This document shows, piece by piece, positions 48,441-60,200 of a stretch of DNA of 64,000 nucleotides. Both the position numbers and the translations under genes were made by a program. Position 1 is the stretch's first letter; each line of letters opens with the position of its first letter. The notes under the pieces are model-generated. The model did no database searches. It was not told where the DNA came from and saw nothing but the letters and a program-made list of their open reading frames with translations. Origin of the DNA: Pseudomonas cremoricolorata DSM 17059 = NBRC 16634 (GTDB lineage: Bacteria; Pseudomonadota; Gammaproteobacteria; Pseudomonadales; Pseudomonadaceae); assembly GCF_000425745.1 (NCBI RefSeq), contig NZ_AUEA01000008.1, forward strand, positions 124,001 through 188,000. The letters are read 5' to 3'.

Positions 48441-48466
48441 CCTAATTTCGTTTACCCATACCTCGT
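48441..48466 (+). promoter_or_regulatory. Candidate PvdS-type promoter of the second receptor gene
   Basis: CCTAATT (48441-48447), a 16-base spacer and CGT (48464-48466) match the PvdS-type layout with one mismatch. The first block matches the one upstream of NRPS 1 (CTAATT). It lies 134 bp before the receptor start. Confidence 0.5.
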
Positions 48467-48600
48467 CTAGTCAGCGTACAAGTGCGACCGCACGGTCGGT
48501 TTGTGCCGGGAAGCCGGTTTGCGAGGGATTGCCAGACGTCCGTCAGCTGGCCTGAGAGTCGGCGATAGACCAACACAACACGTACGGAGTGGATCAGGAA

Positions 48601-51162
48601 ATGAAATCGGAACAGGCGAGGCTCATGCGTGGCCTTGGCATCTGCGAGCGTGCCGGCTGGCGCGCGTCGGCATCGGCGGTTGTGCTCGGGCTGGCCCTGG
48701 GTATGAGCAGCATGGCGCAGGCCGACGTGACCCAGGTGAACATTGCCTCGGCACCGTTGAGCGATGCGCTGACCCAACTGGCCCAGCAAACCGGGCTGCA
48801 GATGCTCTTCGAGCCGGGGCTGGTCAGCGGCAAGCGCGCCCCGGCGGTGTCCGGGGCGATGGAGCCGACCCGCGCCCTCGACCTGATTCTGCGTGATGCC
48901 GGCCTGTCGTACCGCATCGACAACGGCACGGTGATCATCACCCCGACCAGCGCCAACCTCGGCGCCGACGCCAGTGGCGCCATCGAGCTGGGTGCGACCA
49001 GCATTTCCGGGCAGGGCATGGGCGAGGCCACGGAGAACTCCGGGTCGTACACCACCGGGCTGGTGTCGGTGGGCTCGAAGACCCCGGTGAGCCTCAAGGA
49101 AACCCCGCAGAGCGTGTCGATCGTCAGCAAGCAACTCATCGACGATACCCGCAGCACGTCGCTTGCCGATGCCATGAAGCGGGCGCCGGGCATTACGCTG
49201 CGCAACTCCAACTACAACACCACCGGTTTCTACTCACGCGGTTTCGGCATCGACAACGTACAGATCGACGGCGCGGCACCGATGGACATCGGCACCGGCG
49301 TCGGCACCTTCTACAGCGAACGTCAGTACGATCTTGCCGCCTACGACCACGTCGAAGTGCTGCGCGGTGCCACCGGTTTGCTGGGAGGCACGGGTGACCC
49401 GGGCGGCATCGTCAACCTGGTGCGTAAGCGTCCCATGGATCAGTACCAGCTCAAGCTGGAAACCTCGGCCGGCTCCTGGGACAACTACCGCAGCCAAGTC
49501 GACGTCACCGGCCCTTTGGCCTTCGATGGCAAGCTGCGTGGGCGCATGGTCGCGGCCTATACCGACCGCCACTACTTCCAGGATGTGCGCGCCACCGAAC
49601 GCCCGTTTCTCTACGGCATTCTCGAAGCGGACATCACCGACGACACTATGCTGACTTTCGGTGGCAGCTTCGACAAACAGAAGGAAACCGGCACCGGTGA
49701 CGGCCTGCCGCGCTATGCCGACGGTAGCGACCCAGGCCTGCCGCGGCACACCTGGTTCACCACCAAGCAAGGCTGGGCCGACAGCGCCACCCGCGAGTGG
49801 TTTGCCAAGATCGACCACGATTTCAACGAGGACTGGCGCCTCAACGCCTCGTGGACCGACTCCTACAACTCGTCCAACACCGAGGGCGTCAACCCTTACG
49901 GGTGGGTCGATCAGCCAAATGGCAGCCCTTACTGGTGGGGCAGCTACGTGCGCAGTTTCAGCAAGCAACAAGTGCTGGATGTGAACCTTTCGGGCGGCTT
50001 CGACGCGTTCAATCGCCGCCATGAACTGCTGGTCGGTGCCGACTGGCAGAAAGTCACCAGTCGCTGGCGTGCAGCCGGCGGCATGGTCGACAAGGGTGGC
50101 CCGATCGATATTTGGGACCCGCAATCCAAGCCCATTCCTACCGACGACTCCAACCATAGCTTCTGGCGTGACTACTCGCCCAATGGCCGCGTGCAGTATG
50201 GCCTGTACTCGACGCTGCGCTTGCAGTTGACCGACCCACTGAAGCTGGTCGTCGGTGCTCGCGCGCAGCGCTACAAGTTTGAACAGGACTTCGCCAGCCG
50301 TAGTTCCAATGGCACCGGTGAGTGGGAACATGATCCTGCGGATAAGGTGTTTGATCGTGTAGCGACCAAGGTCGTCCCCTATGGCGGCCTGATCTATGCA
50401 CTGAACGATGAGTGGTCCACTTACGTAAGTTATGCCGAAGTGTTCAAACCACAGTCGCTTAGTTTCAAAGGTCCGGAGGAGACCAAGACGCCGATCGAGC
50501 CTATGACAGGCAAGACCTATGAAACGGGTATCAAAGGCGAGCTGTTTGATGGGCGGCTGAATGTCAGTGCCGCGCTTTTCTACATCAAACGGGAGAATCA
50601 GGCCGAAAGGGACCCGAGCTACAGCCAGGCCGGGGCCATGTACAGCAGCTCATGCTGCTACATTGCCTCCGACAAAGTGACCAGCAAAGGTATCGACCTG
50701 GAAGCCACCGGCGAGATCGCGCCAGGCTGGGAGGTGCTGGCCGGCTACACCTACAACCGTATTGAGAACAACACTGAAGAAACGCTCTACAGCAGCATCA
50801 CGCCCAAGCACACACTCAAGTTGTGGACCATGTATACCTTGCCAGGGAGCTTGTCCGACTGGCGCGTGGGAGGCGGCGTCACCGCGCAGAGCGCTGCGTA
50901 CGTCAATGGTATCGCCTCCGATATTGATCCGCTGACAGGTGAAGTTCTCAGCTCCGACCACCCGTTCAAGTTCAACCAGGCCGGCCGCGCCGTGTATGAC
51001 GCAATGGTCGAGTACCAGGTTGACGACAACTGGAGCGTCGCGCTCAACGGTAACAACCTGTTCGATCGCCGCTACTACTCCACCGTATTCAACACCTCGT
51101 TCGGCAACTACTACGGCGAACCCCGCAACTTCATGCTGACCCTGCGCGGCACCTTCCACTAA
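48601..51162 (+). CDS. FpvA-like TonB-dependent siderophore receptor with signalling domain (2)
   Basis: 853 residues from ATG 48601 (GGAG 11 bases upstream; GTG 48589 and ATG 48628 are alternatives). A long signal peptide ends at MSSMAQA. The STN domain is at about 43-110 (NIASAPLSDALTQLAQQTGLQ). Plug motifs are ETPQSVSIVSKQL, YDHVEVLRGATGLLGGTGDP and GGIVNLVRKRP, and the barrel ends TLRGTFH. The stretch after the STN domain (GAIELGATSISGQGMGEATE) is nearly identical to that of receptor 1, at a 2.79-kb offset, so the pair is a tandem duplication that diverged. Its upstream PvdS-like box suggests it is the main ferripyoverdine receptor. Confidence 0.9.
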   Translation: MKSEQARLMRGLGICERAGWRASASAVVLGLALGMSSMAQADVTQVNIASAPLSDALTQLAQQTGLQMLFEPGLVSGKRAPAVSGAMEPTRALDLILRDAGLSYRIDNGTVIITPTSANLGADASGAIELGATSISGQGMGEATENSGSYTTGLVSVGSKTPVSLKETPQSVSIVSKQLIDDTRSTSLADAMKRAPGITLRNSNYNTTGFYSRGFGIDNVQIDGAAPMDIGTGVGTFYSERQYDLAAYDHVEVLRGATGLLGGTGDPGGIVNLVRKRPMDQYQLKLETSAGSWDNYRSQVDVTGPLAFDGKLRGRMVAAYTDRHYFQDVRATERPFLYGILEADITDDTMLTFGGSFDKQKETGTGDGLPRYADGSDPGLPRHTWFTTKQGWADSATREWFAKIDHDFNEDWRLNASWTDSYNSSNTEGVNPYGWVDQPNGSPYWWGSYVRSFSKQQVLDVNLSGGFDAFNRRHELLVGADWQKVTSRWRAAGGMVDKGGPIDIWDPQSKPIPTDDSNHSFWRDYSPNGRVQYGLYSTLRLQLTDPLKLVVGARAQRYKFEQDFASRSSNGTGEWEHDPADKVFDRVATKVVPYGGLIYALNDEWSTYVSYAEVFKPQSLSFKGPEETKTPIEPMTGKTYETGIKGELFDGRLNVSAALFYIKRENQAERDPSYSQAGAMYSSSCCYIASDKVTSKGIDLEATGEIAPGWEVLAGYTYNRIENNTEETLYSSITPKHTLKLWTMYTLPGSLSDWRVGGGVTAQSAAYVNGIASDIDPLTGEVLSSDHPFKFNQAGRAVYDAMVEYQVDDNWSVALNGNNLFDRRYYSTVFNTSFGNYYGEPRNFMLTLRGTFH

Positions 51163-51185
51163 GCCTCTCTGTCAGCCGCGTTACC

Positions 51186-51227
51186 CGCGAAGTCCACGGT
51201 GGTCGAACCACCGTGGACTTCGCGTTT
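51186..51227. terminator. Bidirectional terminator between receptor 2 and the minus-strand NRPS
   Basis: 51186-51202 and 51208-51224 are perfect 17-bp reverse complements around TCGAA, followed by TTT. It is the strongest terminator in the window and sits between convergent genes. Confidence 0.85.
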
Positions 51228-51252
51228 CAGCACGGGTGCCTGCCGTCAGCCC

Positions 51253-54200
51253 TCAGGGCATCACCCGCTCGGACTGCGGCAACGCTCGCAGCAACCCCTC
51301 GAGGAACGCCGGATGCGCCAGGATGGCGTAGTGATCGGCGTCGATCGCGGGGTGCTGCACGCTGCCGTTGAACGCTGCAGCAGCCCCTTCGCGGGCATCC
51401 CCCGCCCACCAGCAGTGGCTGTGCGCCACGCAACGCGGCATCTGCGCCAATTGCAACGACAGTGCCTTGAGCTTCATGCCGGTGCGGAAGGTGCGTGCCA
51501 ACTCATCGGAGGCCATCTCACCCAGCGCCCCCTGCACAGCGATGCCCTGGCGAGCCTGGTCGATCAGTCGCTGCACGTGTAGCAGCTCGGCGTCGGCACG
51601 CACCGCCAGCAGCGGCAGCTGTTCGGGCGCAACGCCGAGCACCAGCGCCAGCAGGGCGCGCAGGTCGTCGCCGCAGTCTTCATCGCCTGCCTGCTGCGCC
51701 TCGCCGTGGGGCACGAAGCTGTCGACAAGGCCTGCGAACTCCACCTGCTGGCCCTGGCCGAGCAGCTCCTGCGCGACCAGGTTGACCAGCGGCCCGCCCA
51801 GCGACCAGCCGAGCAGGCGATAGGGCCCGTGCGGCTGTTTCTGGCGAATGTATTGCGCGTAATCGATGGCCATGGCCGCCAGCGACTCATCGTCCCAGGC
51901 GTCATCGAGCAGCATGCGGCATTGCAGTCCGTAGACACTGCAGCGCCCATCCAGGCGGCGGGCCACGGCGTCGTAGTCGAACACCGTGCCGAAGCCTGCG
52001 TGCAGGCAGAACAACGCCGGACTGTCCGGCACCGCGGTATTGAGCAGCAGCAGTGGGTCAAGGCTGCGTTCAGCGTCGGTGTAGCCGCACAGCTCTGCGA
52101 TGGTCGGCTTGCCCATCAGGTCGCGCAGCTTCAACTGCAAGCCCAGTTCGGGCTGGCCGCGCACCTTGCTCAGCACCTTGAGCACGCGCAGCGAATCGCC
52201 ACCGAGCTCGAAGAAGTTGTCGGTCACGCCCACCCGTTCGACCTCCAGCACCTCCTGCCAGATGGCCGCCAGCGCAGCTTCCAGGGCCGTGCGCGGGGCG
52301 ACGAACTCGCGGCCCTTGAAGCTCGGTGCCGGCAACGCCAGGCGGTCGATCTTGCCGTTGGCATTGAGCGGCAGGCGCGCCAGCACCTGGATCTGCGCCG
52401 GCACCATGTAGTCGGGCAGCTCGGCCTGCAAGGCGCTGCGCAGCAGCGCGGCAAGGCCAGGCTCGGCGCTGGCGGCGACATAGCCGACCAACTGTTTGCC
52501 GGCAGTGCCCTGATGGGCCACCACCACTGCATCCTGCACGCCGGGGAAGTCGCGCAGGCGCGCTTCGATTTCCCCGAGCTCGATACGGAACCCGCGAATC
52601 TTCACCTGGTTGTCGAGACGCCCGAGGTAGTCGAACACGCCATCGGCGCGCTGCCTGACCAGATCCCCGGTGCGATACAGGCGGCCACCGCAGGCGAACG
52701 GGTCGGCGACGAAACGCTCGGCGCTCAGCCCCGGACGCTGGTGATAACCGCGCGCCAGGCCCGCACCGCCGATGTACAGCTCACCGGCCACCCCGGCTGG
52801 CAGCGGGTTGAGGGCTTCGTCGAGCACATACAAGGTGCGCTCGCCGACCCGCGTGCCGATCGGTGCGTACACCGCATCGCACTGGCCGCTGGCGGCGACT
52901 TTCCACAGCAGCGGAGTGACCACGGTTTCGGTCGGGCCGTAGCCGTTGGTCAGCCACTGCGGCTTGAGCGCCTGCTTGACCAGCTCGAAGTTGGCATCGG
53001 CCACCGCATCGCCGCCGAAGCAGTAGATCGACACCGGCGGCGGCGCCTGCTCTTGGCTGCGGGCGAATTCGCCCAGTTGCTGCAGGTAGGCCGGTGGGAA
53101 GCAGGCGATGCTGATGCCATGGGCATGCAGCGCCTGCCAGGTTTCTTCCGGCGTCCAAAGGCGGTGGTCGCGCAGCAGCAGACGCCCGCCGTGGGCGAGG
53201 GTGGTGAGCCAGCGTTCCTGGGCGCCGTCGAAGGCGAATGACATGAACAGCAGCTCGCGGGTGTCGCGGTCCATGGCATAGCGCTGGGCAATTGCCTGGC
53301 AATGCATGCGGATCGGCTCGTTGGCCACGGCCACGCCTTTGGGCTTGCCGGTCGAGCCTGAGGTGTAGATCAGGTAGGCCAGGTTGGCGCCGTCGCCACG
53401 TGGCGCCGGGCAGGTATCGGGCAGGTGCTCCAGGGCCAGTTCATCGAGCCACTGCACGGCCAGCGACTGCGGCCACTGCACGCGCTGGCTGACGCTGCGC
53501 TGGCTGAGCAGCACGGCCATGCCCGAATCCTCGACGATCCATTGCAGGCGCTCGCTGGGGTAGTCGATGTCCAGCGGCACGTAGGCGGCGCCGGTCTTCA
53601 TCACCGCGTAGAACGCGACGATGACCTCCACCGAGCGCTGCAGCGCCACACCGACCCGCACTTCAGGACCGACCCCAAGGCCGATCAGGTGCTGGGCCAG
53701 TCGATTGGCGCGGCGCTCCAGCTCGGCCCAGCTGAGCGAGTGCTCGGCACACATCACCGCGATGCGTTCAGGGCTTGCCAGCGCCTGCTGGCGAATCTGC
53801 TCGACCAGCAGCGGCTGCGGGGTACCTACCGGGGTCAGCTGGTTGGCGTCGAGCAGTTGCTCGCGTGCTGCGGCGCCGAGCATGCTCAGCTCGCCGATGC
53901 GCACCTGCGGCGTGTCGAGCAGGGCGTTGAGCAGGCAGTCGAAACTGTCGACGATCAACTGCACCGACTCCTCGCGCAAGCGCTCGCGCAGGTAGAGGAA
54001 TTCGATGTTCAGTCGCGTGCCCAACTGCACCGCCAGGTCCATGGCGAAGTTGGTGACGTCGCGCCCCTCGCTCTGGCCGAACTGCAATTGCGCATGCCCG
54101 GCCTGTTGCAGACGCTCGTCGACCGGGTAGTTCTCGAACACCACGATGCTGTCGAACAACGCCTGCCCGGCGGTGCCGTGCCAGCGTTGCAGGTCGGCCA

Positions 54201-57200
54201 GCGAGGCGTGCTCGTAGTCGCGCATGTCGACGTTGCAGGCCTGCAATTGCTGTAGCCATTCCACCAGCGGCTGCGCCGGGTCGGGCTGTTGGATCACCGG
54301 CAGGGTGTTGATGAACAGCCCGAGCATGTCGTTGGCGTGGGCAAGACTTGCCGGGCGCCCGGCCACCGTGGCGCCGAAGCACACGCTGCGCTGGCCGGTG
54401 AAACGCTGCAACAGCAGCACCCAGGTAGCCTGAATCAATGTGTTGGGGGTCACCCGCAGTTGCTGCGCGCGTTCACGCAGCCGCGCGGTCTGCGCAGCGT
54501 CCCAGTCCAGGTACAGCGCCTGATGCCCAGGGGGCGTTGCCGGGTCTGCTGCCGGCAGGCTGCTGGCGAGCATGGTCGGTGCTTCCAGCTCGGCCAGGCG
54601 CGCCCGCCAGAAGCCTTCCAGGGCATCGCGCGGTTGCTCGCGCAGCCAGCGGATGTAGTCGCGGTAACGGCCGCGGATCGGGCTCGCGGGCTGCTGGTGG
54701 TACGCCTCCAGCACTTCGCCGAGCAGGCGCGAGGTGCTCCAGCCGTCGATCAGGATATGGTGGCTGGTCCACAGCATCTGCAACGGCTGCTCGTCGCGCT
54801 CGACCAGGGTCAGGCGCATCAGCGGCGCCTGCAGCAGGTCGAACGGCTGCCGCGCATCGGCATCAAGCAACGCTTGCAAGGCCTGCTCGCTGTCGGTGCG
54901 GCCGCGCCAGTCCAGGCGGGTGACCGGCAAGTGCGCCTGGCGCTGAACGATCTGCAATGGCTCGACCAGGCTCTGCTCGGCCCAGAACGCGGTGCGCAGG
55001 ATTTCATGGCGGGCGATCACCGCATCGAAGGCGGCGAGGAAGCGCTCCACCTCAAGGCCGCGCACCGGCACGCTCATCTGGTTGATGTACAAGCCGGCCT
55101 CGTCGGCCTCCTGCGAGTGGAACAGCATGCCCTGCTGCATGGGTGACAGCGGGTAGATGTCCTCGACCTCGGCGACCGCCAGCGGCAGGCGCGCCAACTG
55201 CGTGGCGTCGAGGCCGGCCAGGGGGAAGTCGGAGGGGGTGAAGCCGCGTGGGCCGTGCTCACAGCAGTGCTCGATCAGCGCCAGCAACTCGGCCTCATAG
55301 GCCGCTGCCAGGCGCTCGATGGTTGCGACCTCGAACATCTCTTCACTGAAGCTGAAGGTCAGGCTCAACTGGCCGTCGAACACCTGACCGTTGATGCTCA
55401 GCCAGTTGTCCAGCGGCGCGTCGGGGCTCTGCTCATCGCCTGCCGACTCGCCAGAGGGGCTGAACAGTGCGCCTGCGTCGGCATCGAAGCTGGCGTCGAA
55501 CTGGCCCAGGTAGTTAAACGTGATGCGCGGCGTCGGCAGCGCAGCCAGGGCGCTTTGCGCAGCAGGGCTGCCAAGGTAGCGCAGCACGCCATGGCCCAGG
55601 CCGTTGTGCGGCACGCTGCGCAGTTGTTCCTTGACCGCCTGGATCGACGCGCCGAGCTCATCGCCCGGCACCAGCGCCAGCGGGTACAGGCTGGTGAACC
55701 AGCCGACGCTGCGGCTCAGGTCGATGTCGTCGAACAGCGCCTCGCGGCCATGGCCTTCGAGCTGGATCAGCACCTTGGGCTGCGCGCTCCAGCGCGCCAC
55801 CACCCGTGCCAGGGCGGTCAGCAGCAGGTCGTTGATCTGCGTGCGGTAGGCGCTGCCGGCCTGTTGCAGCAGGCGCCGGGTGGCGTCGCTGGCAAGGCCC
55901 ATGCGCACGTGCCGGGCGCAGCGGTTGAGCAGGCGCCCTTGGCGGTGGTCGCAGGGCAACTCGCCGCTGGCGTGCTGCAACTGCTGGCACCAGTAATCCA
56001 GCTCGCCAGCCAGTGCGCCGTCATTGGCCCAGCGCTGCAAACGAAGGCTCCAGTCCTGCAGCGAGCTGGTGCGCGCCGGCAACTCCACAGGCTGCGCGTC
56101 GCGCAGGCGTTCATAGGCCTGTTGCAGGTCGTCGAACAGAATTCGCCACGACACGCCATCGACCACCAGGTGGTGCACCACCAGCAGCAGCCGCTGCGAG
56201 CCGTCATCGAGGTTCAGCAGCAGCGCACGCAGCAGCGGGCCGCTGCCCAGATCGAGGCTGCGTTGCGCCTGGTTGGCGACGTCCAGCAGCTGTTCGGCGC
56301 TGATCGCACGGCACTCCAGCACGGCCTGCTGTTGCCACTGCGCCTGGGCCTCGGCCAGGCTCAGGTAATGGCCTTGCCAGGTGCCGTCGGCCTGTTCGCT
56401 GAAGCGCAAGCGCAGCGCATCGTGCTGGCTCAGCAGCGCGTGCAGGGCGCGCTGCAACGTGTCGGCATCGACTGGTTGCGCCGCACGCAGCAGCACCGAC
56501 TGGTTCCAGTGATGACGTTCGCGCTGCACCTCGTCGAAGAACGCCTGCTGAATCGGCAGCAGGGTCAACGCGCCGCTGGCCGGGGCGTGCTCGATGGGCA
56601 CGTGCTGATCGCTGTCGCGGGCGACGCTGGCCAGTTCGCGCAGGGTCTGTTGCAGGAACACATCGCGTGGAGTGATGTGGATACCGGCCTGACGTGCGCG
56701 GCTGACTACTTGAATCGAGATGATCGAGTCGCCGCCCAGTTCGAAGAAGTTGTCATCGATGCCGATGTCCTGGCGCTTGAGCAGCGCCTGCCAGATCTCC
56801 GCCAGGCGCTGCTGCATGGGCGTTTCTGGCGCCTGTCGGGCCTGGCCCTCGACGGCCAGGTGTGGCGCCGGCAGGGCCTTGCGCTCGACCTTGCCGTTGG
56901 GGCTGAGCGGCAGCGCGGGCAGGTTCACGAACAGTGACGGCAGCATGTAGTCGGGCAGGCTCTCGCGCAGCTCGGCCTTGAGCTGTTGCGGCGCCAGTTC
57001 AACGCCCGCCAGAGCCGGCACCACATAGGCGACCAACTGGTGGGTCGGGCCATTGCGCTGGGCCACCACCACGCAGTCGCCGACGCTGTCCAGCGCCAGC
57101 AGGCGGCTTTCGATTTCGCCCAGCTCGACGCGCAGGCCGCGGATCTTCACCTGGTGGTCGCTGCGCCCGACGTATTCGATGTTGCCGTCGGCGCGGTAGC

Positions 57201-60200
57201 GCACCAGGTCGCCGGTGCGGTACAGGCGGCCTCCGCTGACGAACGGGTCGGGCATGAAACGCTCGGCGGTCAGTGCCGCGCGGCCATGGTAGCCGCGGGC
57301 GAGCAGGGCGCCGCCGATCATCAGTTCGCCGATGATCCCCACCGCTGCCGGTTCGCCGTGGGCGTCGAGGATGTACAGCGCGCGATCTGGCAGCGGTGTG
57401 CCGATGGGCACGCTGTCGCTGGCTGGTTCCTGGCTGCACACGCGGGCGCTGCAATCGTAGGTCGAGCAGGTCACCGTGGCCTCGGTCGGGCCGTAGGTGT
57501 TGATCAGCGCGATGTCGCTCAGCCCGGCCTGGGCCCAAGCGCCGAGGGTTTCTGCGGCCAGGGCTTCGCCACCGGCATGCACGCGGCGCAATGGGCCGAG
57601 GTCGCAGCCGCCCTGGGCGAACTCGCGGGCCAGCATGCTGACATAGGCGGTGGTCAGGTCGGCCATGGTGATGCCGTGCCGGCGCACGTTGCTGGCGAAG
57701 GTGTCGCTGTCCCACAAGGTCTGCCCACGCAGCACCAGGGTGGCGCCGCAGGTGAGGGTGCCGAACAGCTGCTCGACGAAGCCATCGAAGTTGATCGTCG
57801 AGAACTGCAACACGCGGTCGTCGGCACTGATGTCGAAAAAGCCCTGGGTGACCAGGCTGTGCTGGTTCAGCGATGCACGGTCGATGGCCACGCCCTTGGG
57901 CAGGCCGGTGGAGCCAGAGGTGAATATCACGTAGGCCAGGTTGGCCGGGTGCAGGTCCAGCGCCGGCGCGGCGTCTGGCTGGTGCTGCCACTCCTTGCGG
58001 CAATCGAGCAGCAGCGTGCGGGTCTGCGCCGGCAGATCGAGGCTGGCCAGCACTTCGTGTTGACTGAGCAGCAGCTCGATGCCGCTGCTGGCGATCATGT
58101 GCCGCAGGCGCTCGGCCGGGTAGGCCGGGTCGAGCGGCACATAGGCGCCGCCCGCCTTGAGGATCGCCAGCACGCCGACCACCATGTCGAACGAGCGCTG
58201 CACGGCGATGCCCACCAGCACTTCGGCGCCGACACCTTGCTCGCGCAGGTGCTGGGCCAGGCGGTTGGCCTGGGTGTCCAGCTCGGCGTACGACAGCGAC
58301 TGCTCATCGAGCAGCAGCGCCGGCTTGTTCGGCGTTCGCTGCGCGTGGCTGGCGATCAGCGTGGTGATGTCGGCGGCGACGGGCAGGCGTTGCTCGATGC
58401 CGCTCCAGTGGTGCAGCAGTTGCTGGCGTTCGCCGCCCGTCAGCAGCGACAGCTCGGCGATGCGCCGCTCGGGCGCCGCGACGATGGCTTCGAGCAAGGC
58501 CAGCCAGTGCCGGCCCATGCGCGCGATGGTGGCGGCCTCGAACAGATCGCTGGCGTAGTTGAACACCGCCAGCAGGCCCTCGGCGGTCTCCAGGGTGTCG
58601 AGGCTCAGGTCGAACTGCGCCGAGTGGTTGTCCCAGGCGATCGGCTGCACGTCGAGGGTCGAGTCGTGCTGCACCGGTGCCGGGCGCGAGTCGGCGCTCT
58701 GGTGGTTGAACATCAGCTGGAACAGCGGGTTGTAGGCCAGGCTGCGTTCCGGTTGCAGGGCCTCGACCAGTTGCTCGAAGGGCAGGTCCTGGTGGGCCTG
58801 GGCGTCCAGCGCGTGGCGACGCACCTGGCCCAGCAGCAGGCTGAAGCTGGCCTGCGAATCGATGTCGGCCTTGAGCACCTGGGTGTTGACGAAAAAGCCG
58901 ATCAGCCGCTCGGTTTCCAGGCGGTTGCGGTTGGCGATCGGCACGCCGACGCGGATGTCGTGCTTGCCGGTGTAGAGGTGCAGCAAGGTCTGGAAGGCTG
59001 CCAGCAGGAGCATGAACGGGGTCGCGCCCTGGGCGCTGGCCAGGGCTTGCAGGCGCTGGCTCAGTGCCGCGCCGAGTTGCACGCTGTGGCTGGCGCCGCG
59101 CCCGCTCGGTTCGGCGGGGCGCGGGTGATCGCCTGGCAGCTCCAGCACGTAGTGTTCGCGGCCCAGGTGCTCGACCCAGTAGCTCAGTTGCCGCTCGCGC
59201 TCGCCGGCCTCCATGCGCTGGCGCTGCCACAGGGCATAGTCGAGGTATTGAATCGGCAGCGGCGCCAATGCCGCGGTTTCGCCGCGGGTGGCTGCGGCGT
59301 ACAGCGCCACCAGCTCATCGACCATCACCTGCATCGACCAGCCGTCAGAGATGATGTGGTGCTGGGTCACCAGCAGCACGTGATCGTCGGCGCCGACCTG
59401 CAACAGGCCGACCCGCAGCAGCGGCCCGCTGCGCAGGTCGAACGGGCGCTGCGCTTCGCGCTGCACGTAGTCGCGCAGGTAGCGCTCGGCATCCACCTCG
59501 GCCGGCACCTGGGCGCTTTCGATGTGCAGCGGCTGTGCGGCCTCGATCTGCTGCAAGGCGCCGTGCTCGGTTTCCACCAGGCGCGTGCGCAAACTTTCGT
59601 GGCGTTCGAGCAACTGGTCGAAGGCCTGCTGCAGCGCTTTGAGGTCGAGCGCGCCGCGCAGGCGCAGGGCTTGCGGAATGGTATAGGCGGCGCTGGAGGG
59701 GTCCAGTTGCCAGAGGAACCACTGCCGCTCCTGGGCGTACGACAGCGGCATGGCGCCGCTGCGCTCGACTCGCGCAATGGTGCTGTGCTGGTCTTCATCC
59801 TGTGCGCTCAAGGCCGCCGCCAGCGCTTCGAGACGGCTGTGTTCGAACAGCGTGCGCAGGGCCAGTTCGCGCTTGAGTTCATGGCGCGCGCGGCTGGTCA
59901 CCTGGGTGGCGAGCAGCGAGTGGCCGCCGAGCTGGAAGAAATCATCGTCCAGGCCCACCCGCTCGAGGTGCAGCACCTGCTGCCAGATGCCCGCCAGGGC
60001 CTGTTGCAACGGCGTCTGCGGGGCGCGGTAGGCGGTCTGCGCCTGGCTGAGGTCGACCCCCGGCAAGGCGCGCCGATCGAGCTTGCCGTTATGCGTCAGC
60101 GGCAGGCGTTCGAGCAGCAGCACATGGCTCGGCACCATGTACTCGGGCAGGGTGTTTTTCAGTTGCTGCTTGAGGTGTTCGGCCTCCAGCTCGGCATCGG

